This document shows positions 1 to 10,270 of a DNA stretch of 64,000 nucleotides, piece by piece (the stretch's first letter is position 1; each line of letters starts with the position of its first letter). The notes below the pieces were generated by a model that saw nothing but the letters and a program-made list of their open reading frames with translations, was not told the origin of the DNA and did not search any database. Origin of the DNA: Brassica napus (taxonomy: Eukaryota; Streptophyta; Magnoliopsida; Brassicales; Brassicaceae); NCBI RefSeq assembly GCF_020379485.1, contig NC_063439.1:14453683-14517682 (forward strand), read 5' to 3'. The position numbers were made by a program, and so were the translations under genes.

Positions 1-463
1 AAAATGGAATATCTCCATTTTATGCTATGACGGCTTAAGGGCATAAGAGTAAAAGCGTAAAACGACCTTGGAGCAAGTATATAAGGAGTCCTAGGCGAGA
101 GGCATGGGGAGATAACTTTTTCAGAGAAAACTTAGCACTTAGAGCAATTTAGGCAACTTTCCGTTTTTGTTATTTCGAGCTGCGACTTAATTAGGGTTAG
201 CCGTCTTAGGGTTGCTAGAACTAGGAATCTCGCCGACAGCTCTCGAGCCCAGGCTTATACCTTGTTGTAAACGCTCATACGCAAATTCGGAATAAGATCT
301 ACTTTGCTCTCTTTTCGATTTCTTATACTTTATCGTTGTTATTCTCGTATTCTGATTTGCTTGACGTGTGGTATTAGCAGATATCCGGGTGCTCTAGAAA
401 ATTAGGGTTTTCCTAGTTTCCTTATTTAAACGAAAATTGACAGTGCGAATTTCGGTTCCCACA
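1..463 (+). mobile_element. 3' part of a P/T2-type LTR (P0), cut by window start
   Basis: The piece carries an 8-bp dyad upstream of a TATA box and ends in TTCCCACA, like the complete LTRs at 9,278-10,618 and 15,199-16,580. Its U5-like part (GTGTGGTATTAGCAGATATCC) resembles the LTR of T2 more than those of P1. It abuts Tat protease codons, so it was inserted into the T1 protease. The 5' end and the other half of the target duplication lie outside the window. Confidence 0.85.
78..85 (+). promoter_or_regulatory. TATA box of LTR P0
   Basis: TATATAAG, about 60 bp after the AAAATGGA/TCCATTTT dyad at 1-21. The same arrangement occurs in the other P-family LTRs, which supports it as the LTR promoter. 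Confidence 0.6.
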
Positions 464-2317
464 ACCCCCCTGATAGGATTCAGCGGAGAAGTCAAACAAG
501 CTACCGGAGAAATCTTCATCCCCATCTATGCTGAAGGAGTCAGCCTCCTTACTAGGCTTCTCGTCGTCGACTGCCACTCCTCTTATAATATGATCTTAGG
601 CCGAGCATGAATTCATGGAATGAGAGCAGTTCCCTCGACTCTCCATCAGGTGATAAAGTTTACCACCTCTCAAGGAATTAGAACAATCAAAGGAGATCAG
701 GAAACCGCCCGCCATTGCTATCAGATCGCTCTATAAAAGCAAACCAAAACAACATTGCCTCCGCAAGTCAAATCCCAAACTCCGCATACAGAAGAACCAG
801 AAATTGAGGATATGGACGACGTACCCCTAGTAGAAGGTGACTTAACTCGCAACCTCAAGATCGGGTCCAAGCTCTCCGAAGGATTAAGAAGAAGACTGGT
901 AGACTTCCTCCGGTCCAATTCCGACAGTTTCGCATGGTCACACTTAGACATGCCGGGGATCGATCCCGAGGTTATCATACACCGGCTGCAAGTGGACCCC
1001 TTGCACCAGCCTTTAAGACAGAAACAGAGAAAGTTTGCTCCAGAAAGGGACATCATAATCAACGAAGAAGTCAATAATATACTAAATGCGGTGGTTCATC
1101 CGAGAAGTCCAGTATCCCGAGTGGCTGGATAATGTTGTCGTGGTGAAGAAGAAGAACGGAAAGTGGCGAGTATGCATCGATTTTACAGATCTTAACAAGT
1201 CTTTCCCAAAGGATCCTTTCCCTATGCCACATATCGACAAGCTGGTCGACGCCACGGCGGGGCACCAGCTAATAAGTTTCATGGATTCTTTCTTCGGCTA
1301 CAACCAAATACTTATGCATCCCGAAGATCCAGAGAAGACCTCTTTCATGACATCCCGAGGAATCTATTGCCACAAGGTCATGCCCTTCAGATTGAAGAAC
1401 GCCGGATCAACGTATCAAAGGCTGGTAAATATGATGTTCGCAGACCAAATAGGAGAAACAATGGAGGTCTACATCAACGATATGCTAGTGAAATCTCTAG
1501 AGGCGGAAGACCATATCTCGCACCTACAACAGGCTTTCTCTACCCTTCGCAAGTATAACATGAAACTCAACCCAGCTAAGTGCTCGTTCGGCGTCAGCTC
1601 CGGAAAGTTCCTAGGTCACATTGTAACCCACCGGGGCATAGAAGCCAATCCAAACCAGATCAAGGCTATCCATTCCATCCCATCCCCAAGAAATGTGAAG
1701 GAAGTACAGAAACTGACCGACAGGATGGCAGCCGTAAGAAGATTCATTTCCAGGCTCTCCGACAATCCCATGCCTTTTTTGAAACCCTTAAAAAGCCAAA
1801 AGATTTCGAATGGACCAAGAAGTGTGAATCAGCCCTCGAGGAGCTCGAAACCTATCTTACCACACCTCCCCTCTTGTCCAAACCCTTGCATGACGAAGTC
1901 TTGCTGTTGTACCTTGCTGTCTCGGAGCATGCAGTCAGCGCCGTCCTGGTCCGGGAAGAGGGGACCAAGCAGCTACCAATCTACTACGTAAGCAAAGCCC
2001 TCTTAGACGCGAAAACTCACTTCAGTCATCTAGAGAGGCTGGCCTTAGCTCTGATGATCGCCGCTCGGAAACTACGACCCTATTCCCAAGGACATCCGAT
2101 TGGGGTCGTCACCTCATTCCCTATAAAGTTGGTTCTACATAAGCCCGAGGTCTCCGGAAGACTAGCAAAATTGGCACTTGAGCTAGGGTAATACGACGTG
2201 ATCTTCAGGCCGGCCACGGCAATAAAATCCCAGGTCCTAGCAGACTTTGTAGCTGAGTTCTCTCCAGATCTACTTCCGACTCTCGAAAAGGAGGTACGCC
2301 TCCAAAAAGAGGCCGAC
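464..2317 (+). pseudogene. T1 Tat-lineage pol, first half: protease end, RT, first RNase H
   Basis: This is the first half of a Ty3/gypsy Tat polyprotein, used for cDNA synthesis in the cytoplasmic particle. It runs from the protease C-terminal part (GFSGEV at about 475; NMILGRA followed by a stop near 606), through an acidic linker, to RT (about 960-1,720) and the RT-linked RNase H (about 1,820-2,250). RT motifs visible are the VVVVKKKNGKWRVCIDF block, FMDSFFGYNQ, MPFRLKNAGSTYQ and YINDMLVKS. The last is normally YxDD, so one catalytic Asp is now Asn. Frameshifts lie near 1,090 and 1,735, with stops near 606, 733 and 2,190. The reading frame continues at 17,800, beyond the T2 insertion. It is a dead copy. 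Confidence 0.9.
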
Positions 2318-3227
2318 TATGGGAACCAAAATTCGCACTGTCGATTTCCGTTTACATTAGGATAGTAGGAGAACCCTAGTTTCCCAGAGGTCTCGGATAT
2401 CTGCTATTACCACACGCTAAGCAATCAGAACACGAGATAACAACGACAAAGTATAAAAATCGTAAAAAGAGAGCAAAGAGAAGTCTTATTCAGAATTTGC
2501 TTATGAGCATTTACAATAAGGTATAAGCCTGGGCTCGAGAGCTGTTGGCGATATTCCTAGTTCTAGCAACCCTAAGACGGCTAAACCTAATTGAGTAGCA
2601 GCTCGAAATAACAAAAACAAAAAGTTTGCCTAATTGCTCTAAATGCTAAGTTTGTTGTGTCAAAGTTGTAACCTCATGCCTCTCGCCTAGGACTCCTTAT
2701 ATACTCGCTCCTAGGTCGGCTTACGCTTTTCCCCTTCTGCCCTTAAGCCGTCATAGCCTAAAAATGGAGATATTCTATTTTTCCCGATCTTCGTAATTAT
2801 CTTCAAAATTTCGTATTTATCTGCGGAAACTTGACATTTATCTTTCCTTGCGAACCAAGCGTAAACCATCCCACGGTTTACGGACTGCTGGTTAAGAAAT
2901 CGTAAAGTGGACTTCGAGTCATGTCTTAGGTCCTTTTGGGCCGTCTTTCGACTTGAAGCGTTTATTACGACTTCTTTCGATAAAAACGATCTTTCCACAG
3001 TTTTTATCGTAAAGTTTGACTGATGACTTCGAATGGCGGAAAACATGAAATGGGTTCGCTACGGTCTCCGGGAGACAGCATCGAAGGGTAGACGAGAAAG
3101 CATGGATTTGTGTCGTATTGTCATTTCGGAAGAGCTTGGTCGCTACGTAGCGACCGAGCAGTGTGCATGTGCGATAGTTGCGTAGTAACTGAGTTGGTTT
3201 GTCCGTGTTCCGATCGTCATATTCGAA
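2318..3227 (-). mobile_element. T2 3' LTR, truncated
   Basis: It matches P0 in inverted orientation, with the TATA region near 2,697-2,705 and the dyad near 2,762. The stretch 3,150-3,227 matches 17,510-17,590 of the T2 5' LTR, then homology stops. About 200 bp of the LTR's 5' end are missing, and accessory-ORF sequence follows directly. Confidence 0.75.
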
Positions 3228-4785
3228 GAAAGGATCCTCGTCCACAAACGTTCACGAAGAGCTCCTTGTGCCGAAGATCGAATTCGTGCCTCATTCAGTA
3301 AACCTGGCTGAGAACGAGGCATGGTGGGTTGCGAGTTATGGTTCGATCACACCTCCCAACGAGAAATCATTCCTAGTTATGAACCATCGTTTGGTCGAAG
3401 AAGGTGCACCAAGTAGGAGCACTAGCGAATTTCTTGGGATCATGCGGTCGTTCTACCAAATTCCGGATACAGTGGAATTCTGGGTTCCTCGTCAAGGAGA
3501 GTGCGCTAGTAGTCCCTCGGAGGGTTGCCACTTGTGGTTCCCGATTCCCGAAATTATCGTCCGCGTGATGAATTGTTTTGAGGTGGCAATAAGCCAACTG
3601 AACGAGCTTAGCATCCAGCACCTCATTGGAGTCCTGGTTCTGAGCTATGAGCACGGTCTTTCCCTTACCGTCGACCATTTTGAAGCGCTTTTCAGATTAC
3701 AGATCGTCAAGAAAACGGGCAAGTATAGGCTTGTCCCTCGGAATGTCAGTGGTTAAGGGGTTTATTTCCAACTCCAATTCATGGAAGAGGTTTTTCTTCT
3801 TTCTTCGTATAGACGCTGCATCTGTCGAAGAGAATTGTATTCCATTGTTCCGGAGGTTGCCGAACGATCGTCCCTTCATCAATCCGCTTGCTCCGTTCCC
3901 TGAGGATATAATTGCAGTGAGGGATCTCCTCAGGAACGGTCCGTTTTTCTGGACATTTTTTACGCTGAAGAGAGTTCGAAAGGCGTTGAGGTTTGCGCAC
4001 CCCGGTTTTGCTTCTGGCGTGGAACCAGGAAGCGACTCAGAGCCTGATGACCAAGTTCCCGACGCTGCTCCCACGGTTGCGCCAGGGTTGAACTCGTCGA
4101 AGAGGAAAGATATTGACTTTGGTGACATAGAGTTTTCAGCGGATGATTCTATGCTCCCAGGATGGGATCCGGACCTTGCTTATGGTGATGGAAGCAGTAC
4201 AAGCGAGATCCCTATTCCTGACTTCGATGATTTTTTTCCGATCTACCCTCGGGTTTCGATGCTCCCCCGACTACGAAAGAATCGGGGAGGCCGAAAGCCG
4301 TCGCGGAGGGATCTCGTATCATCAACGGGGTTAGTTTCCAGGACTTTTGGCGATTGTCTTATGTACTTCTTTTCCTGCTTAAAACATGTTAATTGGTTCT
4401 GCAGGGTCTGAACTTGCTTGGCTCGGCCCTTGAGGCGAGTCATAGAGAGGCAATGGTCTATCACTTTAAAGCGGAGAAAGCGGTGAGGGATCTTGCTCGC
4501 ATGCAAGGCGAGATATTGGAGCGAGATGCGCAACTCGCTCGTGATCATGCGAGGGCTTTTCGTAGAAGGAAAGGATGGGCAAGAGGGAGATCGTCGAGGC
4601 GATGAAGAATCGTGCCTCTCAGTTCGAGATGGGAGGATCCATGGATTCTGGGATCCCATCCCGGTTTCTCCCGACACCATAGAGACCACGACCGAGTTTC
4701 CTGGCGATTGTGAGGAGGTGGATCGTCGGATGCGTTTGGGGCTTCGTTGTCCGGGAACTTTTACTTTGATCCTTGAGAGGTGAAG
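3199..4785 (+). pseudogene. Antisense accessory ORF (aORF) of T2, with a probable intron
   Basis: This plus-strand gene lies opposite to T2 between the pol region and the 3' LTR, where Tat elements often carry an extra ORF. I recognise it as an abundant Brassicaceae retroelement-associated protein of unknown function. Visible parts are a globular core (about 3,540-3,720, including [20 protein letters not shown]), a conserved block near 3,760-3,990 ([20 protein letters not shown]), an acidic Ser/Asp/Pro-rich linker (4,020-4,240), a helical segment rich in Ala, Glu and Arg (4,405-4,590), and a C-terminal GFWDPIPVSPDT block. Frameshifts lie near 3,745, 4,240 and 4,590. The first ATG at 3,199 lies in LTR sequence, so the original start is lost. 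Confidence 0.7.
4330..4404 (+). other. Probable spliceosomal intron in the T2 aORF
   Basis: It starts GTTAGT and ends TTCTGCAG, with a T-rich stretch upstream of the acceptor. Removing its 75 bp joins ...IIN-G to G-LNLLGSAL in one frame, whereas the unspliced sequence has stops. It is inferred from sequence only. Confidence 0.6.
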
Positions 4786-4982
4786 TGATCGTCCAGCGGG
4801 AGGAGGTTATTTATTTATCCTGTGTTTGTGGCCGAGTATGGCCTTCGTTTATCTGTATTTGCCGAGTGTGGCTTTTATTTCGTGACATTGCATGAGCCTG
4901 TTTTGGCTGTTTTATCGTTTACCGGGACTGGCTGTTGGTGGCTTCGAATCCCTACCGCTTATGCGGTTTTATATATAATGGG
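4786..4982. other. T2 non-coding DNA between aORF and G1
   Basis: A GT-rich stretch of T2 (repeated GCCGAGT.TGGC words) with no ORF. It resumes at 7,682 after the G1 insertion. Confidence 0.6.
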
Positions 4983-4987
4983 CGTTT

Positions 4988-5678
4988 TGAAGAACCCTAA
5001 GATAGGGAGGATCACTTTAGTTGGGTGTTGGATATGATCCGAGAAGGCAAATGGCACTTCTGGAACTGAGATGGATTGAAAGGATCGTCAAGAGATGCGG
5101 ACTGACTCTTGATATACCCATGATCTAAGGTAACCACCAAAGAAATAATGAATGTGTTGGCTAACCACCAAACAACACACAAAGATGAATTGGCTGACCA
5201 CCAAATCAACAAGCCGGTTCAAACCGATGAACTAGCTAAGAACTCTCTCTCTCACTCAGAGAAGAAACGAAATAAACAACCAAAACTGAACTGATTTTAT
5301 TCATCAAAGGGACTACATATTTATAGTGTTTTTTAGTCAAAGACAATTAAAGAAAATATGGCAAAACAATGCATAGAAAATATAAATTTGACTAGATCTA
5401 GTCAAGGCACGGAAAATGGAGAAGACTAGTCAAGAAGATTGTTCGGCTCCTGTCCAGATTCATCAGAACCAGATGGATGCACGGGGTAACGATAAGGACG
5501 CCTGCAGGACTGTCCGGATGGTCCGCCGAATGAGAATGCATGTCCGTCTTTGGTTTCTTCACCACCCAAGCTAAGTCTGGCTCGACCCAAGTCAAGTCTG
5601 GTACGGTGAAAAACATGAACGTCCTGAACTCCATGCTGAGCTGGTTCCATGTAATGATCTGTGGATTGCGGCACATCA
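4988..5678 (-). mobile_element. G1 3' LTR
   Basis: 691 bp, homologous to 6,920-7,676. The first 200 bp and last 260 bp align almost completely, apart from a short insertion in the right copy near 7,360-7,410. Confidence 0.85.
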
Positions 5679-6217
5679 TTCCCTTCCTCTTCAAAAAGAT
5701 TTGTCCTCAAATCTGAAACATTAAGAGGAAAAGGATTATAAGGAAAAGAACCATATTCAGAACGTTGCTCACCTTGAGTTCGGTCCGGTTTGTTAATGTA
5801 AGAAGATCCTTCTTGATGACCACAATTTTCCTCTCCACCTGACGCTTCCTTCGGTTCATGTGTATAGTCATAAAAAATCGGCAAAGGGTCTTCCTTTTCT
5901 GGCTCGGTTTCAACTTTCTCCAAAGTCACCAACATTTTCTGTTTTGGGCACTTGTTGGCATAATGACCGACCTTATGGCATTTGAAGCACCTGGTAGAAA
6001 GAGCCTTGCTTGTGGTTTTCACAGCCTTGCTTTTATCAGAAGACAACACATTAGTTTTCAAATCAGAATTTGAAATAGAAGAAGAATTACTTTGTTGTTT
6101 TGGTGCAGAAGAAGTGTTGTTGTTTCCCTTATTTTTGAGTTGCCGGACAACACGAATCGCCTTATGCAACATCTTTTCCAAGCTGGCATAAGTCTGAAGC
6201 TCGTTTTGATCAGGCAC
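5426..6217 (-). CDS. G1 gag-like protein with CCHC zinc knuckle (part), reading into the LTR
   Basis: A 263-codon ORF. It starts after an upstream gag-like stretch broken by a stop near 6,240, so this Met is probably not the original start. Residues about 1-30 form a basic helix, 35-70 are Ser/Asn-rich, and about 76-90 hold the knuckle CFKCHKVGHYANKCP (CX2CX4HX4C), which binds nucleic acid in Gag. An acidic tail follows. The frame does not stop at the end of the internal region. It crosses the purine tract and runs about 80 codons into the 3' LTR. Family knowledge says Gag coats the RNA in particles; activity of this copy is unknown. Confidence 0.7.
   Translation of the reverse strand: MPDQNELQTYASLEKMLHKAIRVVRQLKNKGNNNTSSAPKQQSNSSSISNSDLKTNVLSSDKSKAVKTTSKALSTRCFKCHKVGHYANKCPKQKMLVTLEKVETEPEKEDPLPIFYDYTHEPKEASGGEENCGHQEGSSYINKPDRTQGEQRSEYGSFPYNPFPLNVSDLRTNLFEEEGNDVPQSTDHYMEPAQHGVQDVHVFHRTRLDLGRARLSLGGEETKDGHAFSFGGPSGQSCRRPYRYPVHPSGSDESGQEPNNLLD
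5679..5692 (-). other. G1 polypurine tract
   Basis: Read on the minus strand it is GAAGAGGAAGGGAA immediately before the LTR start TGATGTG, as expected for the plus-strand primer of a minus-oriented element. Confidence 0.75.
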
Positions 6218-6902
6218 ATCACGGTTGCTTCTCTTGGCTTAGGTGAAGGGACGATCACCACTTCTGACCCACTTCTCATCATCGCACCTGTTTTGTCTCT
6301 TCTTTTGTTTCTGCACAAAGTCAAACCCATTAGAAGCAAACTGTTTCTTATCAAAAATCAATTGCTAGTTTTCAAAAACAGTTTTAAAAGGAAAGTATAA
6401 GTCTTGTTGTGGTTTTGATTTCTTGAGAAGTCCAAACATCCTGAAAACACTTAACAAAGTTAGCAAATAAAAATCCTCACACTCTCAAGTGTTTAGCTCA
6501 CGATTTTTAGATGGTCACTCAGAGTTCTTTCACTGGTTCAAAAGATGATAGCAGTAAAATATCAGCAGTCAAAACCCAAAACAAACTTTGTGGGAAAAAG
6601 AAAAGAAAAGAAAAATGAAGAGATTTTTGTGTGGATCCGCCTTAACTGTCCTAAGGCTGGGTTTCTCTTCAGCCAGCAGGGTTTCTCTTCCACCACTTCC
6701 CTTGGATTTCTCTTCAGAAGTGATTCAAGCCAAAACTTTTACCCAAAACAAGCTTTTTTTTTTCTTTTTTTTCTTTTATCGATTTTTTTTTAATGGCGAT
6801 CACAAGGGAGTAAATGAACAGCCCGGATCCAAAAAGAAATAAGAAAAGAGAATGGTGAAGGTATGAGAAGATGATAAGAAGAATGAAAACAAACCAGCCA
6901 AA

Positions 6903-6917
6903 GTGGCTCTGATACCA
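6903..6917 (-). other. G1 primer-binding site, initiator tRNA-Met
   Basis: The minus strand reads TGGTATCAGAGCCAC, complementary to the 3' end of plant initiator tRNA-Met, two bases inside the 5' LTR end at 6,920. Confidence 0.9.
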
Positions 6918-6919
6918 AC

Positions 6920-7676
6920 TGAAAAACACTAAGATAGGGAGGATCACTTTAGCTGGGTGTTGGATATGATCCGAGAAGGCAAACGGCACTTCTGGAACTG
7001 AGATGAATTGAAAGGATCGTCCAGAGATGCGGAATGACTCTTGATATACCCACGATCTAAGGCTAACCACCAAAGAAAGAATGAATGTGTTGGCTAACCA
7101 CCAAATAACACACAAAGATGAATTGGCTGACCACCAAATCAACAAGCCAGTTCAAACCGATGAACTAGCTAAGAACTCTCTCTCTCTCACTCAGAGAAGA
7201 AACGAAATAAACAACCAAAACTGAACTGATTTTATTCATCAAAGGGACTACATATTTATAGTGTTTTGTAGTCAAAGACAATTAAAGAAAATATGGGAAA
7301 ACAATGCATAGAAAATATAAATTTGACTAGATCTAGTCAAGGCACGGAAAATGGAGAAGACCAGTCAATTTGACTAGATCTGGTCAAAGCACGGAAACTG
7401 AAAAAGACTAGTCAAGAAAACTGTTCGGCTCCTGTCCAGATTCATCAGAACCAGATGGATGCACGGGGTAACGATAAGGACGCCTGCAGGACTGTCCGGA
7501 TGGTCCACCGAATGAGAATGCATGTCCGTCTTTGGTTTCTTCACCACCCAAGCTAAGTTTCGACTCGACCCAACTCAAGTCTGGTACGGTGAAAAACATG
7601 AACCTTGGTTGAAATGTTCAGTCTGGCTCCATGCTGAGCTGGTTCAATGTAATGATCTGTGGACTGCGGCACATCA
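6920..7676 (-). mobile_element. G1 5' LTR
   Basis: 757 bp, slightly longer than the 3' LTR because of a short internal duplication near 7,330-7,410 (two copies of the GACTAGATCTAGTCAA-like word). Confidence 0.85.
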
Positions 7677-7681
7677 CGTTT

Positions 7682-8590
7682 ATTTTCAAATTGTTTCGTT
7701 TTGAGTAGGTTCGAAGTAAACATGAGTTGTCGTCTCATATTTAACATTCAATCTGTCGGTTCGTTCGAGACGCGATTTTTCGTAAAAATTATTTATTCTT
7801 ACAACTTTTGGGAACGTTGAGATGTGAACGGAGAGACATGATTTAGGATCTCATATCGTTTAGAGATCATGTCTTGAGATGTCAGAGACCAATGTGATGG
7901 GTTTAGGGCAAGACCTAGGTTTACTCTCGGTTTAAGGTTTGTGCGGTGACTAGCCAGCTATCGATTTTCCTGTTGCGATTTCTACCTGATTCGTACCGAT
8001 TTAAAGTCTGCGATAAGTTCTCGGCTTATATGACTTGTATGGTATGAATCGAGCATCTTTCCAGAGATAATTTTTAAGCCAACTGGAAGTGCTAAACCAA
8101 AATTTCGGATTTTTTTGTAGCGCGCATTCATCTTCGTGTTGGATGTTCAAGGATCAAAAGAGTGATCAAGTTGTGTTTGTTTAAGACGGCGGGTGTGTCC
8201 ATCGGGACCAATCGACTAACAGGGTGTAAGGTTTCTATCGGGTTTTTATGGTCGCGGTCGGACAATTTGTTCGCATCGTCTCGAATTTTAACTTGGCGAC
8301 GTCTCGCTGTTGTTTCGAAGACTATACGTATATTTTGGGTGCTAAAAAATGATTGCTTTGCGATTTTGGGCCGGATAAGACCGTTTACAAGGAAATGTGT
8401 ATTGTAGTAAAGTTTTTTAAAGAACTCGATTACAATGGTGCATCTTTTAAAACGTGGGAGTATACGAGTATACGTACCCACTCCCCCCCTCCTTTTTAGA
8501 GAGGGGGATAGTTGAACTTGTCTTTTGACGAGCTGCCTAAGTACCTCTTTCGAGGATCAAGCCATCTCGTAGTTCTGTTTTAAGCCGCGA
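7682..8590 (-). other. T2 non-coding internal DNA shared with the P family
   Basis: No convincing ORF. The stretch 7,840-8,150 is homologous to P1 14,480-14,740 (reverse orientation) and to P3 40,550-40,830. This links the non-autonomous P family to T2 as its likely coding relative. A C-rich run lies near 8,480-8,510. Confidence 0.7.
8531..8572 (-). promoter_or_regulatory. Conserved CTACG..GGCTTGATC..GGCAG box (T2 internal copy)
   Basis: The minus strand reads CTACGAGATGGCTTGATC, then the hairpin CCTC-GAAA-GAGG (four Watson-Crick pairs), then TACTTAGGCAGCT. The outer pairing has one mismatch here. It lies just after the protease gene. Confidence 0.55.
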
Positions 8591-8596
8591 GTATTC

Positions 8597-9277
8597 CTAC
8601 CCGGCGGTTGTTGCCGTGGTGACCGCCTTGATCGGGGTGACCGTGGCCAGGTCAGCGCTTTTATCTGGGTGTTCTGTAGTGTCGGCTTCAGAGTCGTGTT
8701 GAGTTTCGACGTTTGAAGCGTTCGCGTCGGCAGACGATGTTGAATCGTCTTTCTTTGAAGTGTTTTCGGCCGAAGGCTTAGCTATCTTCATTCGCTTGCG
8801 AGTTGCCGTTGCGGAAGTCACGATTTGCCTTAACTTATGTTCTGCAAGGAAGCATAGTCGTGACTGTTTTTGACATCCCCAGATGGCTGCGACTCCGTTC
8901 TGATTCGGGAATTTGACACCGAGGTGGTATGTCGACGGAATGGCTTGCATGGCGTTGAGCCATGGGGTTCCCATGATAACGTTGTAGATAGCAAGATGAT
9001 CGACCACCGCGAATTCGACGTTTTTTGTGATTTCCTTGGCCATGACTGGCAGCTGAATTGATCCGAGAGTCATCAAAACTTCACCCGAAAAACCTGCAAG
9101 TGGTTTTGGCATTGGAGTTACTTCTCCGAGTTTGATGCTCATCCGATTGAGAGTGTCGCGGAAGATAACATTGACCGTGCTTCCCGTGTCAATGAGTACT
9201 CTTCCGACTTCTAGGTCTCGTATGACGAGATCTATGACGAGCGTATCGCAGTGAGGTTGATCGATCCCGCCGGCTTC
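8597..9277 (-). CDS. T2 aspartic protease (C-terminal part of gag-pro)
   Basis: Ty3/gypsy Tat protease, which cleaves the Gag-Pol polyprotein inside the particle. The active site [13 protein letters not shown] is intact near 9,175-9,210, preceded by the [10 protein letters not shown] strand and followed by the flap-side [17 protein letters not shown] and the C-terminal [13 protein letters not shown] Thr/Ala/Ser-rich tail ends at a stop at 8,597. Upstream the frame is interrupted at 9,278 by the P1 LTR. The gag part continues in phase at 16,586 after the GCTTC duplication. RT does not follow, so this copy has lost the rest of pol. Confidence 0.85.
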   Translation of the reverse strand, partial: EAGGIDQPHCDTLVIDLVIRDLEVGRVLIDTGSTVNVIFRDTLNRMSIKLGEVTPMPKPLAGFSGEVLMTLGSIQLPVMAKEITKNVEFAVVDHLAIYNVIMGTPWLNAMQAIPSTYHLGVKFPNQNGVAAIWGCQKQSRLCFLAEHKLRQIVTSATATRKRMKIAKPSAENTSKKDDSTSSADANASNVETQHDSEADTTEHPDKSADLATVTPIKAVTTATTAG

Positions 9278-10054
9278 TGTTGGGGTCAAAATCGGTCACG
9301 ACGAAATCAATGTCTGAAAGTCCGTAAAAATCGGCATGAACATTTTTACGAAAAATAATCCTCGTAAAGATATCTTTACGAAGAGCCTTGCGGTAAAATC
9401 TTGTTCAAATCTCAATCGAACCACTAAATACGATTGTCCGAAGGCAACGGACATGTATCCAAATCGGCCGTGGACGAGTTCGAGTATGGCGATCGGACCG
9501 CAGACAAGCCAAGCTCGATAGATACGCGGTGACCAAGCATGACATAGCGACCGAGCTCGAGCCGAGGCTCGGTCGACGTAGCGACCGAGCGTCCGTCCCG
9601 CTTGGTCGCTATGTAGTGACCGAGCTCTTCCAAAACGTCGATACGACACCAGTCCATGCATTCTTATCTATCCTTCGATACTATCTCCCGAAGACCGTAG
9701 CGAACTCATTTCATGTTTTCCGCCATTCTAAATCATCGATCAAATTTTACGGTAAATCCGTGGAAAGTCTGTTCTTTATCGAAAGAAGTCGCAATAAACG
9801 TTTCGAGTTGGAATACGGCCCAAAGGGACCTAAGACGCGACTCGAGGCCCATCTTACGATTTCTTAACCAAAAGCCCGTAAACCATTGGACGGTTTACGC
9901 TTGGTTTGCAAGGGAAGATATATGTTTAGTTTCCACAGATAAATACGGAATTTTGAAGATAATTACGAAGCTCGGAAAAAATGGAATATCTCCATTTTTT
10001 GCTGTAACGGCTTAAGGGCAGAAGAGTAAAAGCGTAAACCGACCTTGGAGCGAG

Positions 10055-10062
10055 TATATAAG
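10055..10062 (+). promoter_or_regulatory. TATA box of the P1 5' LTR
   Basis: TATATAAG in the conserved context GAGCGAG-TATATAAG-GAGTCC. The 3' LTR counterpart near 16,008 reads TATAGAAG, so that copy is mutated. Confidence 0.65.
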
Positions 10063-10229
10063 GAGTCCTAGGCGAGAGGCATGGGGGGAAAACTTTTTAG
10101 ATTCGGAATTCTCTGCACTTAGAAACTTTAGGCTTTATTCTCGACAAGTTCGGTTTCTATGACTGGCACTCAATTACTAGACGAACTCGCCCAGGCAGTT
10201 CGATCTCTTGTCCAGCTCTATCAATTGAA

Positions 10230-10270
10230 CTACGTTCGGCTTGATCCTCGAAAGTGGTACGTAGGCAGCC
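10230..10270 (+). promoter_or_regulatory. Conserved hairpin/pseudoknot box (P1 5' LTR)
   Basis: CTACGT-TC-GGCT-TGATC, then CCTC-GAAA-GTGG, then TACGTAG-GC-AGCC. CTACGT can pair with ACGTAG and GGCT with AGCC; because these pairings interleave, the fold would be a pseudoknot around the small hairpin. It lies about 170 bp downstream of the TATA box, hence in the predicted 5' leader of the RNA. Confidence 0.6.

Larger units (their letters stand above)
4988..7676 (-). mobile_element. G1: gag-only LTR element (TR-GAG-like), TSD CGTTT
   Basis: Direct terminal repeats lie at 4,988-5,678 and 6,920-7,676, both read on the minus strand as TGATGTGCCG...TTCA. The 5-bp target copies are at 4,983-4,987 and 7,677-7,681. 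Inside are an initiator-Met tRNA primer site, one gag ORF and a purine tract. There is no protease, RT or integrase, so it must have moved with borrowed enzymes. The words GAGGACAAATC before the purine tract recall chromovirus 3' ends, so it probably derives from a chromovirus. Confidence 0.9.
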
